A DNA stretch of 64,000 nucleotides from Calothrix sp. C42_A2020_038 (GTDB lineage Bacteria; Cyanobacteriota; Cyanobacteriia; Cyanobacteriales; Nostocaceae): positions 186,001-250,000 of the forward strand of contig JACYLQ010000007.1 of NCBI GenBank assembly GCA_015272395.1. The letters run 5' to 3'. The stretch's first letter is position 1; each line of letters begins with the position of its first letter. A program made the translations under genes and the position numbers. Of the stretch, positions 1 through 9,122 are shown piece after piece. The notes below the pieces were generated by a model. It was not told where the DNA came from and did not search any database. It saw nothing but the letters and a program-made list of their open reading frames with translations.

Positions 1-21
1 AATCGGTGAGGATAACTCAAA

Positions 22-759
22 ATGGAAGAAATAATCGCTTTTATCAATTATAAAAAGCAAGAATTTGTTCAATTACCTTTGTTTAAAATGATGAAAAGTC
101 CTACATTAGGAGCAAAACAAAAACTCATTTTTGCTCCTTGTATGGCTCATTTTATCATGAGTTTTGGAGATATTAATTGTTATATATTGCGAAATTTAGA
201 TACAGTAGACCCAATTCAAAACATTGTTAACCAGTACAGTTATGAGGATGATAAGCATTGGCCATGGTTTATTACAGATATTGAGCAATTAGGTCTTGAC
301 GCAAAATTATCCTTTACCCAGTCATTAAGATTTATTTGGAGTGAGCAAAATAAAATCACACGTCAGTTAACTTATTATATTTCTGCATTCACTCTACAAG
401 CTAGTTCATTTATCAAGTTAGTAGTGATCAGAGTCCTAGAAGCAACCAGTGATGTGTTTTTTTCCATATCAAACACAATTACCTCAGAGTTACAAAAAAC
501 AACTAATCAAGAATACCTGTATTTCGGTAATTACCATTTAATTGCTGAAAAAGAGCATACGATCACGTCATCAGAATCAGAAGATTATCTTTCTCAAATC
601 ACACTTACAAAGGCACAACATCAGGAAGCTTTATATGTAGTTGAGGAAATATTCAATCTTTTCTCAGAGTGGACATATGAACTACTAGCTTACGCGCGCA
701 ATCATGCTGCAGAGTCAACAGCAGAAAAAACATCCAACGCTACATTGTTAGCTGTGTAA
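22..759 (+). CDS. heme-oxygenase-fold conserved cyanobacterial protein
   Basis: The 245-residue soluble, mostly helical protein has no signal peptide. It resembles, from memory, a conserved cyanobacterial family with the heme-oxygenase/TenA-like all-helical fold. Visible features are APCMAHFIMSFGDIN near residue 38, YEDDKHWPWF near residue 74 (Asp, Asp, His, Trp, the kind of residues that line a ligand or diiron pocket in this fold) and RQLTYY near residue 116. The Ala/Ser/Thr-rich last 20 residues look like an unstructured tail. A GAGG ribosome site lies 10 bases before the ATG. No neighbour suggests a substrate. The fold is an inference; the exact function is unknown. Confidence 0.6.
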   Translation: MEEIIAFINYKKQEFVQLPLFKMMKSPTLGAKQKLIFAPCMAHFIMSFGDINCYILRNLDTVDPIQNIVNQYSYEDDKHWPWFITDIEQLGLDAKLSFTQSLRFIWSEQNKITRQLTYYISAFTLQASSFIKLVVIRVLEATSDVFFSISNTITSELQKTTNQEYLYFGNYHLIAEKEHTITSSESEDYLSQITLTKAQHQEALYVVEEIFNLFSEWTYELLAYARNHAAESTAEKTSNATLLAV

Positions 760-829
760 GTAAAGTGAATAGCAAAGTACACAGCCTAGTTTTTACAGCT
801 AATTTCAAGTTGGTTAAATACAATCGAGC

Positions 830-874
830 GGGCAAGGATGCCCACTCCACAACAGTTTGATTTTAATCTATGTA
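830..874. repeat. small hairpin plus 32-bp dispersed repeat, copy 1
   Basis: A short hairpin (GGGC at 830-833, GCCC at 840-843) is followed by a 32-base sequence at 843-874. That sequence recurs in inverted orientation at 11407-11438 with 30 of 32 bases identical. It lies between two convergent genes and could double as a terminator region. Confidence 0.6.
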
Positions 875-953
875 CCTCTGCGTTTAATCCGTTTACCTAA
901 GCATAGGGGGTGACTCCTATGCTTAGGCTCTCGCTTTTTCTTGATAGACCTTT

Positions 954-1553
954 CTACAATCCCAATGCAGCTCGAGTTTGCGGTCCAACTCGACCATCAG
1001 CAAGCAAACCGTTATTAATTTGGAAGTTACGCACCGCGCGTTCTGTAATTGAGCCGTAGTATCCAGTAGCTGCTATGCCTAAACGACGTTGAACTTGCGA
1101 AACTGGGGCGCCTGCTGAACCAACACTCAGAGTCACTGGTCCACCAACACCAAGTCCAGGAGTAACAGGTCTTACACCTGTACCTGGACGAGAAGCTACA
1201 AATCTAGTAGCTACGTAATAGCCTGAAGTCAAACGAGAAAAACCGTTTTCGGTATCAACTACAACTGCCAGGCGAGAACCATTCGGCAAACAGCCAACAA
1301 CTCGCGAATTCAAACTTGGCTGGCTACGTACATTTAAACAACTACCATTAGTGCGGACAAAACCTGTAACAGCTGCTTGAGCTTCCCCAAATGTAGCAAA
1401 GACAAGCCCTAGGCTTGCCAGTGCCAAACTTGTGGATTTGAATAAGTTTTGATTGAAAAGTTTCTGAAAGTTAAATTCTATTTCGGGGAGTCCTAATTCG
1501 GGTTCTGCGGTCTCATTCGCGTCAAACATCGAAGCATAAGCTAAATATTCCAT
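954..1553 (-). CDS. secreted SH3-like and peptidoglycan-binding domain protein
   Basis: This 199-residue protein probably acts in the envelope. A cyanobacteria-type N-terminal leader (about 1-40) is followed by a hydrophobic stretch (about 41-60) ending in an AQA-like cleavage motif. Next comes a bacterial SH3 domain (about 62-118, with GSCLNVRSQPSLNSRVVGCL, the usual LNVRSGPS...V signature and two cysteines), a Gly/Pro/Val linker, and a C-terminal peptidoglycan-binding-1 repeat (about 140-199, AVRNFQINNGLLADGRVGP). There is no catalytic domain, so it likely binds or scaffolds cell wall. AGGAG sits 6 bases before the ATG, which supports this start. A second protein with the same binding repeat is at 63387-63647. 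Confidence 0.8.
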   Translation of the reverse strand: MEYLAYASMFDANETAEPELGLPEIEFNFQKLFNQNLFKSTSLALASLGLVFATFGEAQAAVTGFVRTNGSCLNVRSQPSLNSRVVGCLPNGSRLAVVVDTENGFSRLTSGYYVATRFVASRPGTGVRPVTPGLGVGGPVTLSVGSAGAPVSQVQRRLGIAATGYYGSITERAVRNFQINNGLLADGRVGPQTRAALGL

Positions 1554-2051
1554 CTTGATCTCCTAATCCTAAATATTAATTATTGTTTCAAGTTCAACAA
1601 ATAGTATTTTTTCCAAATGATAAAAATTGAAATGCTTTAGCTTACTCCCTATTTCTCATTCGGAAAGCCATTTGCTTCTGTGTATCTTACACTACTCATT
1701 ATACTATGATGCTATTACTGACAGTAAAATTAAGAAAAAATAAAATTTGTTAAATTACTCCGGATATCAAACAGTTTCAATAGCTTCTGTAGTTTTTTTA
1801 CTGGCTGTTGATACAAAAGATGATAATGTTGAGTTTACCGTACTTAGCTTTTTAGTATTTACACTACTTAAAATATTTAAATTCCTGACTTCGTAAAATT
1901 TGATCGGCATATTATTTTTTATATCGGTTTTCCTGAATTTGAAAGTGATATCAACCGTATTTTCAAGCATTTCAAATCTCATTACTATAAGGACATACGA
2001 AACGATAAACCGAACTAATTAATCAAACAAACGAGAAAGGAGCAACACAAA
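1554..2051. other. 498-bp divergent intergenic region
   Basis: This AT-rich gap separates the SH3/PGB gene (minus) from hspA (plus). It must hold the hspA promoter and leader. No CIRCE element (TTAGCACTC inverted repeat) was seen. A minus-strand reading frame of 71 codons at 1767-1982 has no ribosome site and no family resemblance, so it is not called. Confidence 0.5.
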
Positions 2052-2468
2052 ATGTTAGTACGTTACAATCCTTGGAATGAAATGAACGCAATCACAAATC
2101 AACTAGATTCATTATTTCAAGAACTCCAGGCGCCAACATTTAGAACTCCCGCTGCTGAACTGCATGAAACTGATGAAGCAGTATATCTGAAATTAGAATT
2201 ACCTGGGGTTGAAGCCAAAGATGTAGATATCGAAGTAACCGAAAACGCAGTCAAAATAGTAGCTGAACGCAAGACAGAAACCAAAACTGATGAAAACGGT
2301 AAAATCAGAAGTGAATTTTACTACGGTAAATTCCAACGTGTAATTCCTTTACACGCACGCATCCAAAATACCGCTGTCACCGCAGAATACAAAGATGGTA
2401 TCTTGAACTTGACACTACCTAAGTCTGAAGCAGAAAAGAACAAAGTAGTTAAAGTTAACGTTGGATAA
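2052..2468 (+). CDS. hspA: small heat-shock protein, Hsp20/alpha-crystallin family
   Basis: This 138-residue ATP-independent chaperone holds unfolding proteins and, in cyanobacteria, protects thylakoid membranes under heat. The short N-terminal arm (MLVRYNPWNEM) matches class-A cyanobacterial HspA. The alpha-crystallin domain spans about residues 33-135, with LELPGVEAKDVDIEV, the YGKF/RVIPL strands and the C-terminal GILNLTLPK motif. Length is normal for the family. AAAGGAGC lies about 9 bases upstream of the ATG. The gene is followed by a hairpin terminator and so looks monocistronic. Heat regulation is expected from the family but no operator was identified. Confidence 0.95.
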   Translation: MLVRYNPWNEMNAITNQLDSLFQELQAPTFRTPAAELHETDEAVYLKLELPGVEAKDVDIEVTENAVKIVAERKTETKTDENGKIRSEFYYGKFQRVIPLHARIQNTAVTAEYKDGILNLTLPKSEAEKNKVVKVNVG

Positions 2469-2497
2469 ATCTCTGATTTTAGGAACCTAACCCCTAA

Positions 2498-2520
2498 CCC
2501 CTTCCCTATGAGGGAAGGGG
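2498..2520 (+). terminator. hairpin downstream of hspA
   Basis: A perfect 10-base stem (2498-2507 with 2511-2520, CCCCTTCCCT/AGGGAAGGGG) with a 3-base loop is followed by an A-rich stretch. Sequences of the form CCCCTAACCCCTTCCC are a common small dispersed repeat in filamentous cyanobacteria, so this may be a repeat serving as a terminator. Confidence 0.6.
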
Positions 2521-2596
2521 AACAAAAAAATATAAGTTCAGGATGGGAGCAACTGGCACAAAATCTCTACGATGATTATTATTTTTATTTAACTAC

Positions 2597-3553
2597 CTAT
2601 TGCCGATTGTGCGGCGCCTCAAAATCGATGTTTGGGCCTTTGGGTACGATACGAGTCGGGTTGACTTTGGGATGACTTCTGTAATAGTGGCGTTTAATAT
2701 GGTCTAGATTACAGGTAGCTTTGACTCCTGGATATTGATATAACTCCTTGAGATAATTCCATAAATTTGGGTAGTCGATGATGCGGTTAATATTACATTT
2801 GAAGTGGACATAATAAACTGCATCAAATCTAAACAAGGTCGTGAACATGCACCAATCAGCTTCAGTGATTTGGTCACCACATAAATAACGCTGTGTACCT
2901 AATACTTTTTCCCAATATTCTAGTGCTGTAAACAACTCGGTAACAGCTTCATCGTATGCTGTTTGAGATGTCGCAAAACCTGCACGGTATACGCCATTAT
3001 TGATAGGTTGATAAATTTTATCAATGGTTTCGTCTATTTTGTTTTGTAGATGTTGTGGAAAAAAATTAACGTCTTGACGTGCAAACTCGTCAAATTCAGT
3101 ATCAAATATTCTAATAATTTCGCGCGACTCGTTGTTAACTATTGTATTTATTTGTTTATCCCATAATACTGGTACTGTAACACGACCACTGTAACTAGGG
3201 TCGGCTTTGAGATAAATTTGCCACAGATACTGGACATTATTTACAGTATCAGGTGTACTACCCGGTTCATCGCTAAATTCCCAACTATTATCGTGAATTT
3301 CTGGCGCCACTACCGACATGCTGATGATATCTTGTAACCCTTTGAGTTCTCGTAAAATAGCTGTACGGCAAGCCCACGGACATGCCCATGATATATATAA
3401 GTGATACCGCCCTGGTTCTGCTTTAAATCCACTTGAACCATCGGCGGTAATTTTGTTACGAAATGTGGTAGAGGGACGGATAAATTTACCTTCTGTGTCT
3501 TCTTGTTCACGTTCAGATATCCATTTACCATCTTTGAGAATTCCTAAACCCAT
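2597..3553 (-). CDS. glutathionyl-hydroquinone reductase (Xi-class GST, YqjG-like)
   Basis: This 318-residue cytosolic enzyme belongs to the family that reduces glutathionyl-hydroquinones with glutathione, releasing hydroquinone and GSSG. The thioredoxin-like domain carries the catalytic CPWA motif (YISWACPWACRT, Cys58). The N-terminal RFRPSTT-like segment (KFIRPSTTFRNKI) and the C-terminal helical domain (about 170-290, RYLCGDQITEADWCMFTTLFRFD) are typical of the Xi class. Length is as expected. It lies downstream of the phosphoketolase gene on the same strand with a gap of about 250 bases, so co-transcription is possible but not shown. Confidence 0.9.
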   Translation of the reverse strand: MGLGILKDGKWISEREQEDTEGKFIRPSTTFRNKITADGSSGFKAEPGRYHLYISWACPWACRTAILRELKGLQDIISMSVVAPEIHDNSWEFSDEPGSTPDTVNNVQYLWQIYLKADPSYSGRVTVPVLWDKQINTIVNNESREIIRIFDTEFDEFARQDVNFFPQHLQNKIDETIDKIYQPINNGVYRAGFATSQTAYDEAVTELFTALEYWEKVLGTQRYLCGDQITEADWCMFTTLFRFDAVYYVHFKCNINRIIDYPNLWNYLKELYQYPGVKATCNLDHIKRHYYRSHPKVNPTRIVPKGPNIDFEAPHNRQ

Positions 3554-3805
3554 AAATGTTTAACCTACCTGCAAGTTTACTAGTGGGCGCCTGTCTGTAA
3601 CTTATTCATGCAGGTTATGTTATTTAATTCATCTTTCTTTGGGTTAATTCTAGGGTGTTAGATAAATTGTTGGTTACAAACAAAGTCCAGTTATTTAAAA
3701 CTGTGGTATAAATAATTTCTTTTGGGTCAGGCATCCCTGCCTGACCAATAGAACAAGGCTTGCGAGGTCTGTGCAACAACACCACAAAACTAATGACACA
3801 AACCA

Positions 3806-6187
3806 CTAATATGTCCACTTCCAGTCGCGAATTTCTGGCATATCTTCGCCATATTTGCGAATGTAGTGTTTGTGTTCAATTAATTTTTCTTCCAACATCT
3901 GTTTCACGTAAGCAGCCGAGGCGCCTAATTGAGGTATGCGGTCAATTGCATCTATGACCAAATGGAAGCGGTCTAAATCATTTAGTACAACCATATCAAA
4001 TGGTGTGGTGGTAGTTCCCTCTTCTTTGTAACCACGGACGTGTAGATTTTTATGGTTTGTCCGACGATAAGTAAGACGGTGAATTAACCAAGGATAACCG
4101 TGAAAAGCAAAAATAATCGGTTTATCTGTAGTGAATAAGGCATCAAAGTCCTTATCTTCTAAACCGTGGGGATGTTCGTTACGCGGTTGTAGAGTCATCA
4201 AATCTACAACATTTATGACTCGCACTTTTAATTCTGGGAAATTCTGCCGCAAAATATCTACAGCTCCCAAAGTTTCCAAAGTTGGAACATCACCTGCACA
4301 AGCCATCACTACATCAGGTTCACCACCTTTGTCATTACTTGCCCATTCCCAAATTCCAATTCCTTTTGTGCAATGTTTAATTGCTGCCTCCATGTCCAAA
4401 TATTGTAATGCGGGTTGTTTACCTGCAATCACCACATTAATGTAGTGACGACTTCGCAAACAATGGTCGGTTACTGATAATAAGGTATTGGCATCAGGTG
4501 GTAGATAAACACGAATAATTGACGATTTTTTGTTTACTACATGGTCAATAAAACCAGGGTCTTGGTGCGAAAAACCGTTGTGGTCTTGGCGCCAAACATG
4601 GGAAGTTAATAAATAATTAAGCGATGCTACTGGTCTACGCCAAGAAATGTGTCGGGTAGTCTTTAACCACTTCGCATGTTGGTTGAACATTGAGTCAATT
4701 AAGTGAATAAATGCCTCGTAGCAAGAGAAAAATCCGTGGCGCCCTGTAAGTAAATATCCTTCTAACCAACCTTGGCAAGTATGTTCACTCAAGATTTCCA
4801 TAACACGACCATCAATTGAAAGATGGTCATCATAGTCGTAAGTTTCAGCAACCCAGGTTCTATTTGTAGCCTCGAATACATCACCCCAACGGTTAGATGC
4901 AGTCTCATCTGGACCGAAAATACGGAAGTTTGAAGATTCTGTATTTAGTTTCATTACATCCCGCAGGAATTTACCCATGACACGAGTTGCTTCCGCTTCA
5001 ACGGTTCCTGGCTTGGTAACTTCCACAGCATAATCGCAGAAGTTAGGCATTTTTAGGTCGCGTAGTAAGATACCACCATTTGCATGAGGGTTATCGCCCA
5101 TGCGACGCTGCCCTTTGGGTGCTAATTCTGCTAATTCTGGAATCAATCTGCCATTTTCGTCGAAGAGTTCTTCGGGCTTATAGCTCTTCATCCAGTCTTC
5201 CAGAAGCTTTACATGGTCAGGCTTAGTTGCCATTTCTGAGAAGGGAACCTGATGACTACGCCAGTAATCTTCAGTTTTTTTACCATCAACTTGCTTTGGC
5301 CCAGTCCATCCCTTGGGAGAACGCAAAATAATCACAGGCCATTTTGGACGCTCTTTAAAACCATTTTTACGAGCATCTTCTTGAATTTCGCGAATTTCTC
5401 TAATTGCAGTATCGAGGGTAGCTGCCATTAACTGGTGCATTTCTTCTGGCTCTGAACCTTCTACAAAATAAGGATGATAGCCATAACCGACAAACAAACT
5501 GTTTAGCTCTGCGTGGCTAAGACGTGCCAGTACAGTCGGATTTGCAATTTTGTAACCATTGAGATGCAAAATCGGGAGAACGGCGCCATCCTTGACTGGG
5601 TTAAGGAACTTATTAGAATGCCAGCTAGCTGCTAACGGACCTGTTTCTGCTTCACCGTCACCCACAACACAAGCAACTATCAAGTCAGGATTATCAAACG
5701 CTGCACCATAAGCGTGTGATACAGCATAGCCTAATTCACCTCCTTCGTGAATTGAACCAGGAGTTTCTGGTGCAACGTGGCTGGGAATTCCACCAGGGAA
5801 AGAAAATTGTTTGAAAAGTTTACCCATCCCTTCTGTATCTTGAGAAATATTCGGATAATATTCGCTGTAAGTTCCCTCAAGATAGGTATTAGCAACAAGC
5901 CCAGGACCGCCATGTCCTGGACCTGCAATGTAAATCATATTCAAGTCATTCTTTTTAATAACTCTGTTGAGGTGAACGTAGATAAAATTCAAACCAGGAG
6001 TCGTACCCCAGTGACCAAGAAGTCTTGGTTTAACATGTTCCAATTTCAAGGGTTCTTTGAGTAGTGGGTTGTCGAGGAGATATATTTGCCCAACTGAAAG
6101 ATAGTTTGCAGCGCGCCAGTAGGCGTTTATTTTGTTGACTTCTTGACTCGATAAAGGTTTGGGTTGTGTTACGTTTACTACTGTCAT
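3806..6187 (-). CDS. xfp: phosphoketolase (XFP family)
   Basis: This 793-residue thiamine-diphosphate enzyme cleaves xylulose 5-phosphate and/or fructose 6-phosphate with phosphate to acetyl phosphate plus an aldose phosphate, giving a carbon-saving route to acetyl-CoA. It shows [10 protein letters not shown] (58-66), the phosphoketolase signature GPGHGG (89-94), and the ThDP/Mg motif GDGEAETGP (176-184) followed by AASWHSNKF. The C-terminal half contains [18 protein letters not shown], a family hallmark. Full length agrees with the usual 790-800 residues. A 14-base TetR-type palindrome lies 83 bases upstream of the start (6270-6283). No acetate kinase or phosphotransacetylase gene is adjacent. 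Confidence 0.96.
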   Translation of the reverse strand: MTVVNVTQPKPLSSQEVNKINAYWRAANYLSVGQIYLLDNPLLKEPLKLEHVKPRLLGHWGTTPGLNFIYVHLNRVIKKNDLNMIYIAGPGHGGPGLVANTYLEGTYSEYYPNISQDTEGMGKLFKQFSFPGGIPSHVAPETPGSIHEGGELGYAVSHAYGAAFDNPDLIVACVVGDGEAETGPLAASWHSNKFLNPVKDGAVLPILHLNGYKIANPTVLARLSHAELNSLFVGYGYHPYFVEGSEPEEMHQLMAATLDTAIREIREIQEDARKNGFKERPKWPVIILRSPKGWTGPKQVDGKKTEDYWRSHQVPFSEMATKPDHVKLLEDWMKSYKPEELFDENGRLIPELAELAPKGQRRMGDNPHANGGILLRDLKMPNFCDYAVEVTKPGTVEAEATRVMGKFLRDVMKLNTESSNFRIFGPDETASNRWGDVFEATNRTWVAETYDYDDHLSIDGRVMEILSEHTCQGWLEGYLLTGRHGFFSCYEAFIHLIDSMFNQHAKWLKTTRHISWRRPVASLNYLLTSHVWRQDHNGFSHQDPGFIDHVVNKKSSIIRVYLPPDANTLLSVTDHCLRSRHYINVVIAGKQPALQYLDMEAAIKHCTKGIGIWEWASNDKGGEPDVVMACAGDVPTLETLGAVDILRQNFPELKVRVINVVDLMTLQPRNEHPHGLEDKDFDALFTTDKPIIFAFHGYPWLIHRLTYRRTNHKNLHVRGYKEEGTTTTPFDMVVLNDLDRFHLVIDAIDRIPQLGASAAYVKQMLEEKLIEHKHYIRKYGEDMPEIRDWKWTY

Positions 6188-6677
6188 ATAAAAACCCCAA
6201 AGCTATAATTATTTAATCTCATTAATCTTGGTATTCAATTGATACCCGTTACAGCTATGATCATACTCATGAATGACCATTCAAGCATAAGTTATAATTC
6301 AACACTTTTAGTTCCATTAAGAATATAACAATGAAATTTTTTATGCTTGCCTTTGCACTTCCTGAGTATCAAATATGCTAATCAGATAGGCGTACAAACT
6401 GTTAATTAGTACTAGTATTCAGCGTTTTGTCCGTTGTTTTTATACGCCGACTACATGCTATGCTATCAGTAAAATTTTGTCAATTCAAAAATGAATATTT
6501 GAAGACATGATTAATTATATTTATCTATATGTATTCTTTAGATAATACTTTTATTGGGCAGGCAAGGATGCGTTATAATAGAGGGATAGGTTAATAAAAG
6601 GTTAAAAAAGAATTGATTTAGATCTAAATCAATTATGTTCACAGTAATCGCTTCAATCATATAGACCATACAGACTG
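6188..6677. other. 490-bp divergent intergenic region
   Basis: The gap between xfp (minus) and the methyltransferase gene (plus) holds the promoters of both. Apart from the palindrome at 6270-6283, no RNA gene or credible small gene was seen. Confidence 0.5.
6270..6283. promoter_or_regulatory. palindromic TGAATG-N2-CATTCA, candidate operator of xfp
   Basis: Perfect 6-base inverted half-sites with a 2-base spacer (TGAATGACCATTCA) lie 83 bases upstream of the phosphoketolase start. The form is typical of TetR-family operators. No TetR gene adjoins it, and the TetR at 50197 has a different candidate operator. Assignment is inference. Confidence 0.35.
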
Positions 6678-7640
6678 ATGAGTAAAAAGCTAAAGCCGGA
6701 CTGGGCTGGTGAAGACCTACTTTCACGCTTTGTTAATTTGTTAATTCAGACAGAGCCTATCTACAAAATCATGAAACACCAGGCTCGACAAACTATTATC
6801 AAAACCGCTGAAAAGAACGGTATTCCCTGGCGCCAAAACTATGAAAAGTTGGAAAAATCAGGTGTGAAACAATATTTGGCGACAGTAACCAACCCTAAAG
6901 TTAGTTACCCAAATTATTACAAAGTACCCTTTCACGCTTATAGCGAGGGTAACTTGTGTTGGCAAGCTGCGTTTGAGGCGCCAAGTGCGACCTACTCAAT
7001 GGCACTGCGGGTTTGGAAAAATGAACCCTTGACTTGGGAAGTTGCTCACAACCGTCTTAGGGGTAGCTTTCATAATGTTCTAAGCATTTATGGTCCGAAA
7101 CAAGTTCGAGATATCTTAGATATTGGCTGTTCGGTAGGTATTTCAACTTTAACACTACATCGGTACTATCAAAAAACGCAAAACCATCCTGTTCGGACGG
7201 TTGGTCTTGATTTATCGCCTTATATGCTCGTTGTTGCTAAGACCTTAGATACAAACAATGAAATCTCGCAGTGGTTACATGCATTAGCCGAAGATACAAA
7301 TTTACCAAATAATTCATTTGATTTGGTAACTATGCAATTTGTGACTCATGAGCTGCCCCAAGAACCATCCAGAGCAATTTTTCAAGAAGCATTTAGATTA
7401 GTTCGACCCGGTGGCGCCATTGCGCTTGTGGATAACAATCCCAAATCTCAAGTTATCCAAAATTTACCGCCAGTTTTATTTACCCTCATGAAAAGCACTG
7501 AACCTTGGAGTGATGAATATTACACGTTTAATCTGGAAGAAGAATTAAAAAAAGTTGGTTTTGAGGCACCTTTAACAGTAGAAAGTGACCCTCGTCATCG
7601 AACTATCATAGCTAACAAACCTGTGTCAAATTTTAATTGA
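6678..7640 (+). CDS. class I SAM-dependent methyltransferase
   Basis: This 320-residue enzyme has an N-terminal helical extension of about 140 residues, followed by a Rossmann methyltransferase domain. Motif I is ILDIGCSVGIS (146-156), the acidic SAM-ribose position is VGLDLSPYM (about 175), motif II/III is DLVTMQFVTHELP (about 214) and the post-motif is EAFRLVRPGGAIALVD. This matches the UbiE/Coq5-like Methyltransf_11/25 group, but the substrate cannot be read. No ribosome site is obvious before the ATG. Its last 8 bases overlap the 3' end of the convergent gene at 7633. Confidence 0.8.
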   Translation: MSKKLKPDWAGEDLLSRFVNLLIQTEPIYKIMKHQARQTIIKTAEKNGIPWRQNYEKLEKSGVKQYLATVTNPKVSYPNYYKVPFHAYSEGNLCWQAAFEAPSATYSMALRVWKNEPLTWEVAHNRLRGSFHNVLSIYGPKQVRDILDIGCSVGISTLTLHRYYQKTQNHPVRTVGLDLSPYMLVVAKTLDTNNEISQWLHALAEDTNLPNNSFDLVTMQFVTHELPQEPSRAIFQEAFRLVRPGGAIALVDNNPKSQVIQNLPPVLFTLMKSTEPWSDEYYTFNLEEELKKVGFEAPLTVESDPRHRTIIANKPVSNFN

Positions 7641-9069
7641 CACTTAAATTCATGAGGAAAGAATTATAACCTGTAGATGGCTCCCATACATCCTTGTTGG
7701 CCAACCGAATCGAATACTCAGGACGTTCGTATAACTGTGGGGTCGGGTCAGGCAAGCTTAATAAGACGTTGTAACTACCTTTAGGCATATTTACTGGGAT
7801 AATGCCGCTAAAATTGATTTGATGTTGTTTTTGGGGAAACCAGCGACGGGGGTCAGTATCAACGGGAAAGCGGTAGACTTGTTTACTTTGCTGGTTACGT
7901 AAGATAATTTCCGCGCGACGTGGGTTGTATGGGCTGGCAAAACCATCATTGGTTATAGTAAAGCTGATTTTGAGTTCGTCGCCAGAGTTGACACTCTCAG
8001 GAATCTCTGCTTTAACAAGACGAAACCGATATCCTAATTTGTCCGCAATAATATTATAAACTCCTTCTTGCTTCCAACGGTCAATTACAGGAGCATAGAA
8101 ATCTACATTTATGTAACTCCAGTTAAAACGCTCCATTTCTGCTAAAGCAGTCTTCCCATCCGTGCGCGCGTACTGTGAAACAACTTGACAAGTTTCTCCA
8201 CCCACAACAACATAAGGAGAAATTGCTTCTAAATAACCCTGCAAATCATTTTTGATATCAGGACTATATATTTTATTACCATTATTATCTTGAGTTGAGT
8301 AAGTACCAGCATCATCCTCGCTAGCTAAAAAGCATAGATTTTCATGGCCAATACGTGCTTTATCTATACCAGTAAACGCTTCATCACTGTTAAGTGGCTC
8401 TGGATAGATATACTTAATATCGGATGGGTAGCGAAGTTGAACCATCCGTGTTGATGGTAAAGCGTTCAGTAGAGCAGTCAAAACCTTTTGTTTGGAGTCA
8501 AAGTTTTGAAGTCCGTTTGTGGATGAGTGCCACTCACCCCACGCACCAATAAACCCAGCCGGTAAAGCAGCTATGACATCTTGGTATTCTTGAAAAATAG
8601 GTTTTAGCTGTTGGATGTGGTTTAGTATTACAGGTAATGGAGCGTCGGGTTGTTTATAATTTTCACCCGGTATTGGAAAGTTGTAGGAAATCCTGGGAAT
8701 TATTTTGATACCTGCTTCACGTACTCTAGTTAACCCGTCTCTTAATTTTTGTAAAAAATCTTCAGAAATCGGCTGCTCACGAAATGGATCTAGACGAATA
8801 TAGCTACGAGCAAGAGTGAAACCTTGCTCACGAAGACGACTCAAACCTTTATCTTTAGTAAGTTCGATATTCGCATGAAAGCCACGTTCGGGATTGAGTA
8901 TGTACTCATCACTATCATTTATTTGGTAGTTTACTATCATGCTTTTTTGATTGCTTGTACTAAAAGCAAATAGTTTATTGTGGTATACATGAATAATCAG
9001 TAAACTACATAAAAACAGGATAATAGGTAGGTAAATGCGCCTTTTGTTCACAAAATTGATGACTCGCAT
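7633..9069 (-). CDS. DUF4874/DUF4832 membrane-anchored protein of the polysaccharide locus
   Basis: The 478-residue protein has an N-terminal signal anchor (about 11-33) followed by an extracytoplasmic region. Residues about 55-215 (NPERGFHANIELTKDKG, ARSYIRLDPF, AGIKIIPRISYNFP, FIGAWGEWHSS) look like DUF4874, a TIM-barrel-like glycosidase-related fold. The remainder, with RYPSDI, GHENLCFLASEDDAGTY and a C-terminal Ig-like part, matches DUF4832. The WGEW segment has the look of a glycosidase active site. It is the last gene of the minus-strand exopolysaccharide cluster, 53 bases below the Wzc-like kinase, so it may bind or trim the exported polymer. Function is an inference from context. Confidence 0.75.
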   Translation of the reverse strand: MRVINFVNKRRIYLPIILFLCSLLIIHVYHNKLFAFSTSNQKSMIVNYQINDSDEYILNPERGFHANIELTKDKGLSRLREQGFTLARSYIRLDPFREQPISEDFLQKLRDGLTRVREAGIKIIPRISYNFPIPGENYKQPDAPLPVILNHIQQLKPIFQEYQDVIAALPAGFIGAWGEWHSSTNGLQNFDSKQKVLTALLNALPSTRMVQLRYPSDIKYIYPEPLNSDEAFTGIDKARIGHENLCFLASEDDAGTYSTQDNNGNKIYSPDIKNDLQGYLEAISPYVVVGGETCQVVSQYARTDGKTALAEMERFNWSYINVDFYAPVIDRWKQEGVYNIIADKLGYRFRLVKAEIPESVNSGDELKISFTITNDGFASPYNPRRAEIILRNQQSKQVYRFPVDTDPRRWFPQKQHQINFSGIIPVNMPKGSYNVLLSLPDPTPQLYERPEYSIRLANKDVWEPSTGYNSFLMNLSVN

Positions 9070-9122
9070 AAATTGATATTTTCCAATTTCTGATATGTAC
9101 TAAAATCAAAACAATCTACATG

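Noticed and set aside
1767-1982. 71-codon minus-strand frame upstream of hspA
   Set aside because: It has no ribosome site, low-complexity composition and no recognisable family, and it lies in the region that should hold the hspA promoter.
3624-3957. Opposing short frames at the 3' end of the phosphoketolase gene
   Set aside because: They are partly antisense to the phosphoketolase gene and have no start signals.
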